Under the pieces are notes generated by a model. The model searched no databases, was not told where the DNA came from, and saw only the letters and a list, made by a program, of their open reading frames with translations. The position numbers were made by a program, and so were the translations under genes. A stretch of 64,000 nucleotides of DNA from Verrucomicrobiia bacterium (GTDB lineage: Bacteria; Verrucomicrobiota; Verrucomicrobiia; Limisphaerales; UBA9464): positions 186,001-250,000 of the forward strand of contig JAHCBB010000003.1 of the NCBI GenBank assembly GCA_019634635.1, read 5' to 3'. Each line of letters opens with the position of its first letter. Positions within the stretch are counted from its first letter, which is position 1. Shown piece by piece: positions 53,243 to 61,936 of the stretch.

Positions 53243-54952
53243 TCAAACAGGACCGGTTCCGTTCTGGCTGGAGGGCACCCAAAGAGTCCGCGCCACCCAA
53301 TCCCCGAACCGTTCCGACGGCTGCCGCTCGGCGGCATAACGCTCCAGGAGCGGCCGGAGTTCGGACAGAATCTCGGCGTCCTTGACCATCTCCTTCCACA
53401 CCCGGTTCAGGCGGGTTCCGTTCTGGTTGCCACCCAGCCAGACCTGGTAGCGTCCCGGTGCCTTGCCGACGAATCCGATCTCGGCCATGTAGGGCCGCGC
53501 GCATCCGTTCGGGCAACCGGTCATCCGGATCACGATTTCCTGTCCGCCCAGCCCCAACTCCGCACACAGCGCCTCGATCCGGGTCAGCAGGCCCGGCAGG
53601 TACCGCTCGGATTCGGCAAGGGAGAGACCGCAGGTGGGCAGCGCCGGACAAGCGATGGCCGCCGCATGCAGCACCGAGGCCGGGGGGTCCGTGCACACTC
53701 CGTGCCCCGCGAGGAGCGCCGTGATCCGCTCCCGTTCCGCGTCCGCGACACTTGCCAGCAATACGTTCTGGTTTGCCGACAGGCGAAACTCCACCGAGGG
53801 AAACTGCGCCGCCACCAACCGGAGAGCGGTCTTTAATTGATGCCCCCCGTCATCCCGGATGCGCCCCATGGAGACGAACAGGGTGACATACCATGTGCCG
53901 TCGAGCGCCCGCTGCCAGCCGTAGGTGTCGTTGGTGGTGGTGAACGCATACGGACGCTCCGGTGCCAGGGTGAGCTCCGCGCGACGTTCCACCTCGGCCT
54001 TGATGAACGCCGTGCCACGCTCCTCGACGACATACTTGAGGCGCGCGTGCTTGCGGTCCGAGCGATCCCCGAAGTCCCGATGGATGGTGAGCACCGCCCT
54101 CGCAACCTCGACGAGCCGTTCCCGCGGAAGAAATCCCAGCACCGTCGCCAACCGGGGGTAGGTGGCTGCATTGCCGTGGCTGCGACCCATGCCGCCGCCG
54201 ACTGCCAGATTGTACCCGACCACCCGTCCCCCCTCGACCACCCCGATGAATCCGAGGCAGTTGGTGAAGATGTCCATGTCGTTGGACGGTGGCAGCACGA
54301 AGGCCACCTTGAACTTCCGGGGCAGGTACTGACGACCGTACAGCGGATCCTCAAAATCACGGTTCTCCGGCGCTTCCAGGTTCAGCTGCACGCCATCGAG
54401 CCAGATCGAATGATAGGCCTGCGTCTTCGGCAGCAGGGCGTCGGAAACCCGCCGGGCGTCCTCGTACAACTCCTGCCGGGCCGTCGTGCCTGCCGGCGTC
54501 GGGGCCGCCATCACGTTGCGGTTCACATCGCCACACGCTGCCAGGGTGTCGAGCATCGCGGCATGGATCCCCTTCATGAGGGCGCCAAGCCCGGACTTCG
54601 CCACCCCATGCCACTGAATGCTCTGCCGGGTCGTGATCCGGAGGGTGTTGTTGCCATAACGCGAGGCCAGGTCATCAAACGCAATCCACTGCGCGGCATT
54701 GAGCACCCCCCCGGGGATCCGGCCCCGGATCATCATGATATGCACCTTGCCCTGCTTTCGCCGGTCCCGGTCGTCTTGCTGGTAGATCCCGTGGAACTTC
54801 AGAAACTGCTCGTCATCCGAAGAAAAGCAGTCCGCAGCCGGATCCGAAAGCGTCGCCGCAATCGTCCCGGCCAGCGTCGGCACCGCGATCTTCAGCTGCT
54901 CATTCCTGGTCAATACCTTCGATTCCGTGGCTCCCGTCGCATCAGCGGTCAT
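53243..54952 (-). CDS. cysI: Assimilatory sulfite reductase, haemoprotein subunit
   Basis: 569 aa from ATG 54952 (MTADATGATESKVLTRNEQL). FLKFHGIYQQDDRDRR, TTRQSIQWHGV and CGDVNRNVMAAP are sirohaem-pocket motifs of CysI. The [4Fe-4S]-sirohaem ligands are the Cys pairs in CPALPTCGLS and GCPNGCARP. It reduces sulfite to sulfide with six electrons. No CysJ flavoprotein gene lies nearby, so the electron donor is encoded elsewhere or is a ferredoxin. First gene of the leftward operon; it diverges from the cysteine desulfurase across a 190-nt promoter region. Confidence 0.94.
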   Translation of the reverse strand: MTADATGATESKVLTRNEQLKIAVPTLAGTIAATLSDPAADCFSSDDEQFLKFHGIYQQDDRDRRKQGKVHIMMIRGRIPGGVLNAAQWIAFDDLASRYGNNTLRITTRQSIQWHGVAKSGLGALMKGIHAAMLDTLAACGDVNRNVMAAPTPAGTTARQELYEDARRVSDALLPKTQAYHSIWLDGVQLNLEAPENRDFEDPLYGRQYLPRKFKVAFVLPPSNDMDIFTNCLGFIGVVEGGRVVGYNLAVGGGMGRSHGNAATYPRLATVLGFLPRERLVEVARAVLTIHRDFGDRSDRKHARLKYVVEERGTAFIKAEVERRAELTLAPERPYAFTTTNDTYGWQRALDGTWYVTLFVSMGRIRDDGGHQLKTALRLVAAQFPSVEFRLSANQNVLLASVADAERERITALLAGHGVCTDPPASVLHAAAIACPALPTCGLSLAESERYLPGLLTRIEALCAELGLGGQEIVIRMTGCPNGCARPYMAEIGFVGKAPGRYQVWLGGNQNGTRLNRVWKEMVKDAEILSELRPLLERYAAERQPSERFGDWVARTLWVPSSQNGTGPV

Positions 54953-55083
54953 AACTTCAGTTTCCCGATAAGGTTTGGGATGATGAATCGAGATGGGCGA
55001 GATTCCAAGAGGAATCGCGGGGAGGAGACACGCCACGTTGCGGGCCCCCCGGGGACGCACGTGGAGCCGCCGGACCTGACCGC

Positions 55084-55111
55084 TTGCACCCCAAAGGCGT
55101 TGGCGTAGCCT
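55084..55111 (+). promoter_or_regulatory. Promoter of the cysteine desulfurase gene
   Basis: TTGCAC at 55084-55089 and TAGCCT at 55106-55111, spacer 16 nt. The -10 hexamer and spacing are the same as those before rpmH (58647-58674). Predicted leader about 25 nt to ATG 55143. Confidence 0.55.
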
Positions 55112-55142
55112 CATGGGCGGCTCGACCCATGGTCGTTGCCTG

Positions 55143-56411
55143 ATGTCCACCATGATCGTTCCTTCGCGCCTTCACTATTTCGACAACAATGCCACGACCC
55201 GGGTCGCCCCCGAGGTGGTCGAGGTCATGGTCCCATTCCTGAGCGAACTTTGGGGAAATCCCTCCAGTGCCTACATGTTTGGCTCGCAGGTTCACAAACA
55301 TGTCGAAATGGCCCGCGAAAGGGTCGCGGCGCTGGTCCATGCGGATCCCAAGGAGATCACCTTCACGAGCTGCGGCACCGAGTCCAACAATGCGGCCATC
55401 CACAGTGCCCTGGCGACCACCGGCAAGCGGCACGTGGTCACCACCGCTGTCGAGCACAGTGCCAATATCAATTTCTGCGAGTTTCTCCAGAAACAGGGCC
55501 ACGAGATCACATGGCTTCCGGTCGAACCCGATGGCTCGCTGGACCTCCATCGCCTGGAGCAGGCCATCCGACCCGACACGGCCATCGTCTCCGTGATGTG
55601 GGCCAACAACGAAACCGGGGTGATTTTCCCCATCGAGGAGGTCGCGGCCCTCTGCCGCTCGAAAGGGGTCCTTTGCCACACCGACGCCGTGCAAACTCCA
55701 GGAAAGCTCCCGATTGATGTGAGGCAGCTCGGCGTGGACTTTCTGTCTTTGAGCGCCCACAAACTGCACGCTCCGAAGGGAATCGGCATGTTGTACGTCC
55801 GGCGCCGCACCCGCTTCGCCCCCTACGTCATCGGCGGTCATCAGGAACGGGGTCGCCGCGGTGGCACGGAGAACGTGGCCAATATTGTTGCGTTCGGCCG
55901 GGCGGCGGAACTGGCGATCGCCTCGCTGGCCGATGAAAATTCGCGGGTCCGTGGTCTCCGCGACCGGCTGGAGAATCACATCCTCAGCCACATCCCGAAC
56001 ACGGTGCGCAATGGCGGCAAGGAACCCCGGCTGCCGAACACCACCAACATCGCCTTCGATTTCGTCGAGGCCGAGGCCGTGCTCATGATGCTCGACCTCG
56101 TGGGAATCTGCGCCAGTTCCGGCAGCGCCTGCACCACCGGCTCCCTCGATCCGTCCCACGTCCTCACCGCCATGGGCGTCAGCCCCATGCGCGCCCGCGG
56201 CTCCCTCCGGTTCAGCCTCGGCATCTACAACACGGATGAGGACGTGGATTACCTGCTCAAACACCTGCCCCCGATCATCGAGAAGCTGCGCAGCATCTCC
56301 CCGTTGAGTCCGGAACATCCGGACAACGACGCCTACGACGTCGCGGGAGCCCGTGCCAAGCACGAGCAGGAACTGGCCGTCGCCCGGGCGGACGACGTGG
56401 TCGGAGCCTGA
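55143..56411 (+). CDS. Cysteine desulfurase (NifS/IscS-like)
   Basis: 422 aa from ATG 55143 (MSTMIVPSRLHYFDNNATTR); an ATG at 55113 would place the start almost on the +1 of the promoter and adds no homology. HYFDNNATTRVAPEV is the family N-terminus, TFTSCGTESNNAAIHSAL binds the cofactor phosphate, SLSAHKLHAPKGIG has the PLP-Lys, and GICASSGSACTTGSLDPSHV contains the catalytic Cys loop. It releases sulfur from cysteine as an enzyme persulfide for Fe-S clusters and thio-cofactors. Divergent from cysI, so sulfate reduction and sulfur mobilisation share a control region. No IscU or SufU gene is adjacent. Confidence 0.92.
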   Translation: MSTMIVPSRLHYFDNNATTRVAPEVVEVMVPFLSELWGNPSSAYMFGSQVHKHVEMARERVAALVHADPKEITFTSCGTESNNAAIHSALATTGKRHVVTTAVEHSANINFCEFLQKQGHEITWLPVEPDGSLDLHRLEQAIRPDTAIVSVMWANNETGVIFPIEEVAALCRSKGVLCHTDAVQTPGKLPIDVRQLGVDFLSLSAHKLHAPKGIGMLYVRRRTRFAPYVIGGHQERGRRGGTENVANIVAFGRAAELAIASLADENSRVRGLRDRLENHILSHIPNTVRNGGKEPRLPNTTNIAFDFVEAEAVLMMLDLVGICASSGSACTTGSLDPSHVLTAMGVSPMRARGSLRFSLGIYNTDEDVDYLLKHLPPIIEKLRSISPLSPEHPDNDAYDVAGARAKHEQELAVARADDVVGA

Positions 56412-56430
56412 TCCGGCGCCCCGTCCCGCC

Positions 56431-57021
56431 TCAGACACCCCGGGTGTGATGGCGGATGTCCACCGCCTCCATGCCTGCGGCGCGAATCGCCTCGAGTCCG
56501 AGATCGGTGTCCTCGTAGGCACGGCACAACGCCGGCGCCACACCGAGACGTCGCGCCGCTTCCAAGAAGATGTCGGGGGCCGGCTTCTGGCGGACCACGT
56601 CTTCGTTGGTCACCACGGCGCCGAACCAGTCCAGGATGCCCAGATGGCCGAGCACCCGGGTGATCGCCGTCCGCGACCCGCCGCTGGCGACGCCCATCGG
56701 GATGCGGCCTCGATGCTCCGCCGCAATCGCGATCACCTCTTCGACCGGACCGATGTGCGAAAACCTCCGGAAGTAGGCCTCCTCCTTCTCCGCGGCGAAG
56801 GCCAGGGGATCAATCTCGGTGCGCCCCTGCTCGGAAGCCAGCAATCGCACGATGTCCCGGGTCGGCACGCCCCCGAGCGAATAGAAACGCTCCTCGGGAA
56901 ATTCCAAGCCGTACCGGGCGGTGACCTCCCGCCACGCCTCCCAGTGGACCGGCATAGTGTCCGCAAGAGTGCCGTCACAATCGAAGATCAAGGCTTGGGG
57001 GAATTCGGGCATGGGATTCAT
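56431..57021 (-). CDS. HAD-superfamily phosphatase, beta-phosphoglucomutase-like
   Basis: 196 aa from ATG 57021. ALIFDCDGTLADTMPVHWEA is HAD motif I with the nucleophile Asp and the sugar-phosphatase cap start, MGVASGGSRTAI is motif II, the Lys in VVRQKPAPDIF is motif III, and CRAYEDTDLGLEAIRAAGM is motif IV. The C1-type cap has YGLEFPEERFYSLGGVPTRD, the pattern of the YqaB/beta-PGM group, which acts on sugar phosphates such as fructose-1-phosphate. Same strand as prfA, whose stop lies 50 nt upstream. Confidence 0.88.
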   Translation of the reverse strand: MNPMPEFPQALIFDCDGTLADTMPVHWEAWREVTARYGLEFPEERFYSLGGVPTRDIVRLLASEQGRTEIDPLAFAAEKEEAYFRRFSHIGPVEEVIAIAAEHRGRIPMGVASGGSRTAITRVLGHLGILDWFGAVVTNEDVVRQKPAPDIFLEAARRLGVAPALCRAYEDTDLGLEAIRAAGMEAVDIRHHTRGV

Positions 57022-57071
57022 CGGCAACAGGAGTGGGTCTCGGAAGGCGGCATCAGGGGCGTCCGCCCCGG

Positions 57072-58148
57072 TCAATTCAACCTCGCAAGGCGGCATTGAA
57101 CATCGTGGGCCATCAGCGGTTCGATCACCGGATCGAGGTCACCGTCCATCACCGCGCTGAGATTGTAGAGTGTCAGGTCCACCCGGTGATCCGTCACCCG
57201 ATTCTGGGGAAAGTTGTAGGTGCGGCTCTTCTCGCTGCGCTCCCCGGTGCCCACCTGGGACTTCCGCTCCGCCGCGTATCGGGCGTCCTCCTCGGCCCTT
57301 CGCCGCTCCAGGAGCCGGGACCTCAGGACGGTGAGCGCCTGCTGCTTGTTCTTTTGTTGCGAGCGTCCGTCCTGACAGCGCACCTCGATGCCCGACGGTT
57401 TGTGAAAGAGCCGCACTGCCGAATCGGTCGTGTTGACCCCCTGGCCCCCGTGACCGGAGGCGCGGCAGACGTTGATTTCCAAATCCTCCGGGCGGATCAC
57501 CACATCCACCTCCGCCGCCTCAGGCAGCACGGCCACCGTGACGGTACTGGTGTGAATGCGCCCCTGGGCCTCGGTTGCCGGCACCCGCTGAACGCGATGA
57601 ACGCCCGACTCGTACTTCAACCGCTTGAAGACATCCTGACCCGTCACGCTGACGATCGCTTCCTTGCACCCCCCAAGATCGGACGGGCTGAGGTCCAGAA
57701 TCTCAAACCGCCATCCCTGCTGCTCCGCGTAACGCTGGTACATCCGGAGCAGATCGGCGGCAAAGAGGGCGCTTTCGTCGCCACCGGCCGCACCCCGGAT
57801 TTCGAGGATCGAGTTTCGGGAATCGGCCGGGTCGGGAGGCACGACGCCCTCCTGGATGCGGCGGGACAGGCGGCGCTCCTCCGCCTCCAGGCGACCGATC
57901 TCCTCGCCCGCCATCGCCGCCAGCTCGGAGCCGGCCGGTTCGCCGTCGCGAAGCGCGCGGTTGTTCGCCAGCTCGGCCTCGACACGCTCCAGAGCATCCC
58001 CGGCTTCGACGAGCTCCCGCAGCCGGGCATGCTCGCGGGTCAATTCCTGCCCCCGTTGCGGCTGCGCAAAGGCATCCGGAGCGCTCAGCCGGGCCTCCAC
58101 CTCGGCAAACCGCTCACGAAACCGCCGGACGAACAGATGCAGATCCAT
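57072..58148 (-). CDS. prfA: Peptide chain release factor 1
   Basis: 358 aa. The catalytic loop is ASGHGGQGVNTTDSAVRLFH with the GGQ motif that enters the peptidyl-transferase centre. VQRVPATEAQGRIHTS holds the PAT tripeptide at the anticodon-like position, the RF1 (PxT) form rather than RF2's SPF, so it should read UAA and UAG. GGDESALFAADLLRMYQRYA is the usual domain-2 block. Length is normal. A terminator separates it from rpmE2 upstream. Confidence 0.95.
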   Translation of the reverse strand: MDLHLFVRRFRERFAEVEARLSAPDAFAQPQRGQELTREHARLRELVEAGDALERVEAELANNRALRDGEPAGSELAAMAGEEIGRLEAEERRLSRRIQEGVVPPDPADSRNSILEIRGAAGGDESALFAADLLRMYQRYAEQQGWRFEILDLSPSDLGGCKEAIVSVTGQDVFKRLKYESGVHRVQRVPATEAQGRIHTSTVTVAVLPEAAEVDVVIRPEDLEINVCRASGHGGQGVNTTDSAVRLFHKPSGIEVRCQDGRSQQKNKQQALTVLRSRLLERRRAEEDARYAAERKSQVGTGERSEKSRTYNFPQNRVTDHRVDLTLYNLSAVMDGDLDPVIEPLMAHDVQCRLARLN

Positions 58149-58202
58149 CGGAAGGCTCGATCGTGGGACTTGACACCGCCGTCACACCGGAACGCGCGGC
58201 CC

Positions 58203-58247
58203 AAAAAGAAAACCGCCCGGCGGCTGTCGCTGCAGCCGGCGGGCGGT
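58203..58247 (-). terminator. Rho-independent terminator between rpmE2 and prfA
   Basis: On the minus strand, ACCGCCCGCCGGCTG pairs with CAGCCGCCGGGCGGT (13 of 15 pairs) around a six-base loop and is followed by TTTTCTTTTTG. It begins 14 nt after the rpmE2 stop. prfA then needs its own promoter or read-through. Confidence 0.85.
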
Positions 58248-58261
58248 GATCTGGAGGGCCG

Positions 58262-58558
58262 CTACTTCTTCTTCCGGGGGCTGACCGCAGCCTTCGCCGC
58301 CTGCATTTCCGCCGTCTTGGCGGCCCGCTGCTGGAACTTGTCCACGCGGCCGGCGGTATCCACAAACTTCTGCTGCCCGGTGTAAAACGGATGCGTAAAC
58401 CCGCTGATGCCCATGAGGTACAGGGGGTACTCCTGCCCGTCCTCCCACGCTGCGGACAACGACGTGTTGGCACAGGAACGGGTCAGGAAGGATTGTCCGG
58501 AAGCCGAGTCCCGGAAGATCATCAACCGGTAATTCTTGGGGTGCGTTTCTGCCTTCAT
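58262..58558 (-). CDS. rpmE2: 50S ribosomal protein L31 type B
   Basis: 98 aa. [20 protein letters not shown] at the N-terminus and [20 protein letters not shown] then VDKFQQR near the end are the type B L31 signature. The zinc-binding Cys set of type A is absent (one Cys only), which marks the zinc-independent form. A Lys-rich tail SPRKKK extends past the normal end. It is transcribed alone, from a promoter just upstream to a strong terminator. Confidence 0.93.
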   Translation of the reverse strand: MKAETHPKNYRLMIFRDSASGQSFLTRSCANTSLSAAWEDGQEYPLYLMGISGFTHPFYTGQQKFVDTAGRVDKFQQRAAKTAEMQAAKAAVSPRKKK

Positions 58559-58571
58559 TTCGAGCCGGACG

Positions 58572-58599
58572 ACCGTACCGATGGGAGAAAGGCTGACAA
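58572..58599 (-). promoter_or_regulatory. Promoter of rpmE2
   Basis: Minus strand: TTGTCA at 58599-58594 and TACGGT at 58577-58572, spacer 16 nt, with the predicted start close to the ATG at 58558. It diverges from the rpmH promoter 48 nt away. Confidence 0.5.
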
Positions 58600-58646
58600 G
58601 CGCGATTTCAACGTTCCGGACACCTGAATTTGGAAGGACTCAAGGA

Positions 58647-58674
58647 TTGACTCGAGAAACCGGGTCGGTAGCCT
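58647..58674 (+). promoter_or_regulatory. Promoter of the rpmH-rnpA-yidD-yidC-jag operon
   Basis: TTGACT at 58647-58652 and TAGCCT at 58669-58674, spacer 16 nt; leader about 28 nt to the rpmH ATG. The best match to a sigma-70 -35 box in this window. Confidence 0.65.
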
Positions 58675-58708
58675 GCGCGACTCCGCTTTCGCTGCGGGCT
58701 CCGATTCC

Positions 58709-58846
58709 ATGAAACGACAGTACCAGCCTTCGAAGATCCGCCGCGTCCGCCAGCACGGTTTCCGCGCGCGGATGGCCACCAAGGGCGGCCGCGCCAATAT
58801 CGCGAACCGCCGGCGCCAGGGCCGCCGCCGCCTCACCCCGGTCTGA
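58709..58846 (+). CDS. rpmH: 50S ribosomal protein L34
   Basis: 45 aa. [18 protein letters not shown], then [20 protein letters not shown] and LTPV, is a full match to the L34 pattern (R-x-P-S-x-x-x-R...H-G-F-R-x-R-M, then R-R-x-K-G-R...L). It sits 20 nt before rnpA, the usual order. Very basic, as expected for an rRNA-binding protein. Confidence 0.96.
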   Translation: MKRQYQPSKIRRVRQHGFRARMATKGGRANIANRRRQGRRRLTPV

Positions 58847-58866
58847 TTCCGTCCCGGTTTCGCCTG

Positions 58867-59283
58867 ATGTCCGCGACTCCCGGAAGCCGGTGGCGGCTGG
58901 GCCGTCGTCACCGGCTGCGTGCCGGCAGGGATTTCGTACGCCTCAAGGCCGGCGGGCATCGTGTCGTCCAGGGTTGCCTGATCTTCAACTGGCTGCCTGC
59001 AGGCCCCGGACCCGACCGCATCGGTCTGGTGGCCGGCCGGTCGGTGGGAGGGGCCGTGGTTCGAAATCGCGCCAAACGCCTGCTTCGTGAGGCCTTCCGG
59101 CGCCATCGTCCGGAGTTCGCTCAATCGGTGGACGCCGTGCTCGTCGCCCGCAAGTCCATCGCCGGCCGGGGTTACGCCGAGGTCGAACGCGACTTCCTGA
59201 AAGCCCTGCGCCACGCCCGCCTGCTGAAGGGAGCCGTGACGCTGGAAGCGGCCTCCCGCCCCCACCCGGAGCCCGCCGCGTGA
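58867..59283 (+). CDS. rnpA: Ribonuclease P protein component
   Basis: 138 aa. RLRAGRDFVRLKAGGHRVVQ is the N-terminal block, GLVAGRSVGGAVVRNRAKRL then LREAFR is the RNR motif that contacts the P RNA, and SVDAVLVARKSIAGRGYAEV the C-terminal block. It helps the RNase P RNA trim tRNA 5' leaders. The stop overlaps the yidD GTG start by 4 nt (GTGA). Confidence 0.94.
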   Translation: MSATPGSRWRLGRRHRLRAGRDFVRLKAGGHRVVQGCLIFNWLPAGPGPDRIGLVAGRSVGGAVVRNRAKRLLREAFRRHRPEFAQSVDAVLVARKSIAGRGYAEVERDFLKALRHARLLKGAVTLEAASRPHPEPAA

Positions 59284-59537
59284 ACCCGGTCCGGTGGATC
59301 CTCATCACCGCGCTGCTGGGATATCGGTGGGTGGTATCGCCGGCAAAGAACGCCCTCCTCGGGCCGTCCGGATGCTGCCGCTTCATGCCGACATGTTCCG
59401 ACTACGCATTGGAGGCGATCCGCCGTCACGGGGCCGTTCACGGCAGCCGCCTGGCCGTGGACCGGGTTTGCCGCTGCCACCCTTGGGGTGGTGCCGGTCC
59501 GGATCCGGTGCCGGAACGGTTGGGGCGGATTTCCTGA
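59280..59537 (+). CDS. yidD: Membrane protein insertion efficiency factor YidD
   Basis: 85 aa from GTG 59280. ITALLGYRWVVSPAKNALLG and GCCRFMPTCSDYALEAIRRH are the diagnostic YidD block (Y-x-x-x-I/V-S-P...C-R-F-x-P-T-C-S-x-Y). GSRLAVDRVCRCHPWGGAGP is the second conserved Cys region. It is peripheral to the inner membrane and assists the YidC pathway. Located between rnpA and yidC as usual. Confidence 0.94.
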   Translation: MNPVRWILITALLGYRWVVSPAKNALLGPSGCCRFMPTCSDYALEAIRRHGAVHGSRLAVDRVCRCHPWGGAGPDPVPERLGRIS

Positions 59538-59546
59538 AATATTCGC

Positions 59547-61382
59547 ATGGATCGCAAGGGCTTTCTCATCCTCGCTGGCGCGCTGGCGCTGATGCTTTCC
59601 TGGTCGTGGCTGGTGAACCGGCTCTACCCGCCTGTGCCCCGCCCCCCGGGGATGACCAACGCACCCGGAATGGCCGCCCCCGGACCGGCAACACCCTCGT
59701 CCGCCGCTTCCGCCGGATCCCCGCAATTGTCGCCGGCGGGCGCGGATCCGGCCGTGGTCGCGACCCCGCTGGTGCCCCTGGCAGAGTTGTCGGCAGCTCC
59801 AGGCCCGGTGCTCACCCTCGAAAACGCCCAGGTGCGCGCGACCATCACCGCACTCGGTGGCGGCCTCCGCTCGGTGGACCTCAAGGAGTATCCGGCGAGC
59901 GTGGGCTGCCGTCAGGACGACCGGGCGATGGCCAGCGAACCGGCCTCACTCAACGACCCCGCGTTTCTTCCGGCGTTTGTGCACCAGGATTCCGCCGAAC
60001 TCGGCGCGGGGGTGACCTACACCTTGAGCGAACGGGACGGCGTCGTGCGGGCGACGCGGTCCCTGACCAACGGGCTGCGGCTGACCAAGGAGTTCCGGAT
60101 CGCCAGCAATTACGTCTTTGCCGTCACGCTGCGATGGGAGAACACCGGCACGGCTCCGGTGGCCATCCCGGCGCGCGAACTGGTGATCGGCACCGCGTCG
60201 TCGGGAGACCGGACCGAGACCAGCGAATGGCTGGGCGCGCACTGGTTTAACGGGGCGGACACCACGGTGGTCAACGAAGGGTGGTTCGCGAACCGCACCC
60301 TGGGCTGCCTGCCGGGCACACCGCGTTCGGAATACGTGGCGGGCGCGAGCAACGTGGTGTGGGGGGCGGCCAACAACCGGTTCTTCACCATGATCACGGT
60401 GCCGGAATCCCCGGCCGACCGCATCGTCGTGCGCGACTTCGCGCTGCCGAAGCCCGCGCCGTCCGAACTCGAGGCCAACGGACGCCTCAACCCCAACCCC
60501 CGTGCACTGCAGACGGCGCTGCTGCTGCCGCCGCCCGTGCTGGCCCCCGGGGCCTCGCTGGAGCAGCAGTTCAGCCTGTACGCGGGACCGAAGGAATACT
60601 TCACCCTCTCCCGGATGGGCAACAACCTGGAGGCGGTGATGGACCTCACCGGGTTCACCGGGTTTTTCGCCAAGGGCCTGCTGCTCAGCCTCAACGGCCT
60701 CCACCAGTTCATCCCCTCGTACGGCTGGTCCATCATCGCCCTCACCGTGATCATCAAGGGCCTGTTCTGGCCGCTGACCGCGTTGAGCACCCGCTCGATG
60801 AAGCGGATGCAGGCGATCCAGCCCGAGCTCCAGGCCATCCGCGAAAAGTACAAGAGCGACCCGAAGCGGATGCAGGAAAAGACCATGGAGTGCATGAAGC
60901 GCCACAAGGTGAACCCGGCGGCGGGCTGCCTGCCCATGCTGATCCAGTTTCCGGTGTTCATCGGATTCTTCTTCATGCTGCGGACCGCCATCGAACTTCG
61001 CGGGGCCGAATTCCTATGGGTGTGCAACCTCTCCGCACCAGACACCCTGTTCATGATCCCCGGGCTGGGCTGGCTGCCCTTCCTCGGCGTTGCCGGTGTC
61101 GGGCTGCCCTTCAACCTGCTCCCGCTCCTGATGGGGGCGACCTCGCTGTGGATGGCACATCTGACCCCGATGTCCCCGCAGATGGACCCGGCCCAGCAGA
61201 AGATCATGCGCTATATGCCGGTGTTTTTCGTGTTGTTCCTCTACAATTACAGCTCGGGTCTGACGCTTTACTGGACCGCCCAGAACCTGCTAACTGTGTT
61301 CCAGACCAAGCTGACAAAAATGAACGACGCGAAGTCCACCCCCCAGCCGGCACCCAAGCCGTCCGCTCCCCGCAAACCCTAG
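59547..61382 (+). CDS. yidC: Membrane protein insertase YidC
   Basis: 611 aa. First helix FLILAGALALMLSWSWLV, then a Pro/Ala-rich linker. The large periplasmic P1 domain (~80-365) contains TRSLTNGLRLTKEFRI. The insertase core follows: YGWSIIALTVIIKGLFWPLT, a cytoplasmic loop (MQAIQPELQAIREKYKSDPK), INPAAGCLPMLIQ-type segment NPAAGCLPMLIQFPVFIGFF, and the last helices ending YNYSSGLTLYWTAQNLLTVF. It inserts proteins into the inner membrane with or without SecYEG. The long P1 domain is the Gram-negative form. Confidence 0.95.
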   Translation: MDRKGFLILAGALALMLSWSWLVNRLYPPVPRPPGMTNAPGMAAPGPATPSSAASAGSPQLSPAGADPAVVATPLVPLAELSAAPGPVLTLENAQVRATITALGGGLRSVDLKEYPASVGCRQDDRAMASEPASLNDPAFLPAFVHQDSAELGAGVTYTLSERDGVVRATRSLTNGLRLTKEFRIASNYVFAVTLRWENTGTAPVAIPARELVIGTASSGDRTETSEWLGAHWFNGADTTVVNEGWFANRTLGCLPGTPRSEYVAGASNVVWGAANNRFFTMITVPESPADRIVVRDFALPKPAPSELEANGRLNPNPRALQTALLLPPPVLAPGASLEQQFSLYAGPKEYFTLSRMGNNLEAVMDLTGFTGFFAKGLLLSLNGLHQFIPSYGWSIIALTVIIKGLFWPLTALSTRSMKRMQAIQPELQAIREKYKSDPKRMQEKTMECMKRHKVNPAAGCLPMLIQFPVFIGFFFMLRTAIELRGAEFLWVCNLSAPDTLFMIPGLGWLPFLGVAGVGLPFNLLPLLMGATSLWMAHLTPMSPQMDPAQQKIMRYMPVFFVLFLYNYSSGLTLYWTAQNLLTVFQTKLTKMNDAKSTPQPAPKPSAPRKP

Positions 61383-61395
61383 CCCGTCGTTCCCC

Positions 61396-61884
61396 GTGAC
61401 CCCTCCCTCCATGCCACCCGAGACCGAACCGCCCCGCCTCGATCCCAAGGTCACGCTCCAGGAACTGCTGGCCACCCTCGGCTTCGAAATCACGGTGGAG
61501 GAGCGTCCGATGGACGACCAGATCCTCCTTGATATCCAGACGGACGATCCGGGACGGCTGATCGGACGCTCGGGCCAGACGCTCAGCGAACTCCAGTTCC
61601 TGCTCAACAAGCTGGTCTTTCACCATGACGCCCGGATTCCAAAAATTGTCCTCGACGTCTGCGGCTACCGTCAGCAGGCGCGGGAGCAGCTGGTCCGGCG
61701 GGCGCTGGAGACCGCGGAGAAGGTTCGGCGCTGGGGTGATGTGCTCGAACTGGAGCCGATGAACGGATACGACCGCTGGGTCGTCCATCAGGCGCTCAAG
61801 GACGATCCCGATATCGAGACGTCCAGCGTCGAGGTGGAGGGCAGCGACAAGAAGGTGATCCTGGTCCGGCCCCGACGGCGCTGA
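61396..61884 (+). CDS. Jag-like KH domain RNA-binding protein
   Basis: 162 aa from GTG 61396, or 157 from ATG 61411. Residues ~20-85 form the KH fold with DPGRLIGRSGQTLSELQFLL, whose GRSG is the GxxG loop. YRQQAREQLVRRALETAEKV and LEPMNGYDRWVVHQALKDDP correspond to the R3H region (usually ERR.IH..L), although the Arg...His pair here is changed to DRWVVHQAL. Genes of this family (SpoIIIJ-associated protein, KhpB) follow yidC in many phyla. Role in RNA binding and envelope control; inner-face cytosolic. Confidence 0.88.
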   Translation: MTPPSMPPETEPPRLDPKVTLQELLATLGFEITVEERPMDDQILLDIQTDDPGRLIGRSGQTLSELQFLLNKLVFHHDARIPKIVLDVCGYRQQAREQLVRRALETAEKVRRWGDVLELEPMNGYDRWVVHQALKDDPDIETSSVEVEGSDKKVILVRPRRR

Positions 61885-61936
61885 CCGCTTGCCGGCACCG
61901 CCCGCCTCCCACCGTCTCACATTAGCGACCCGAACA

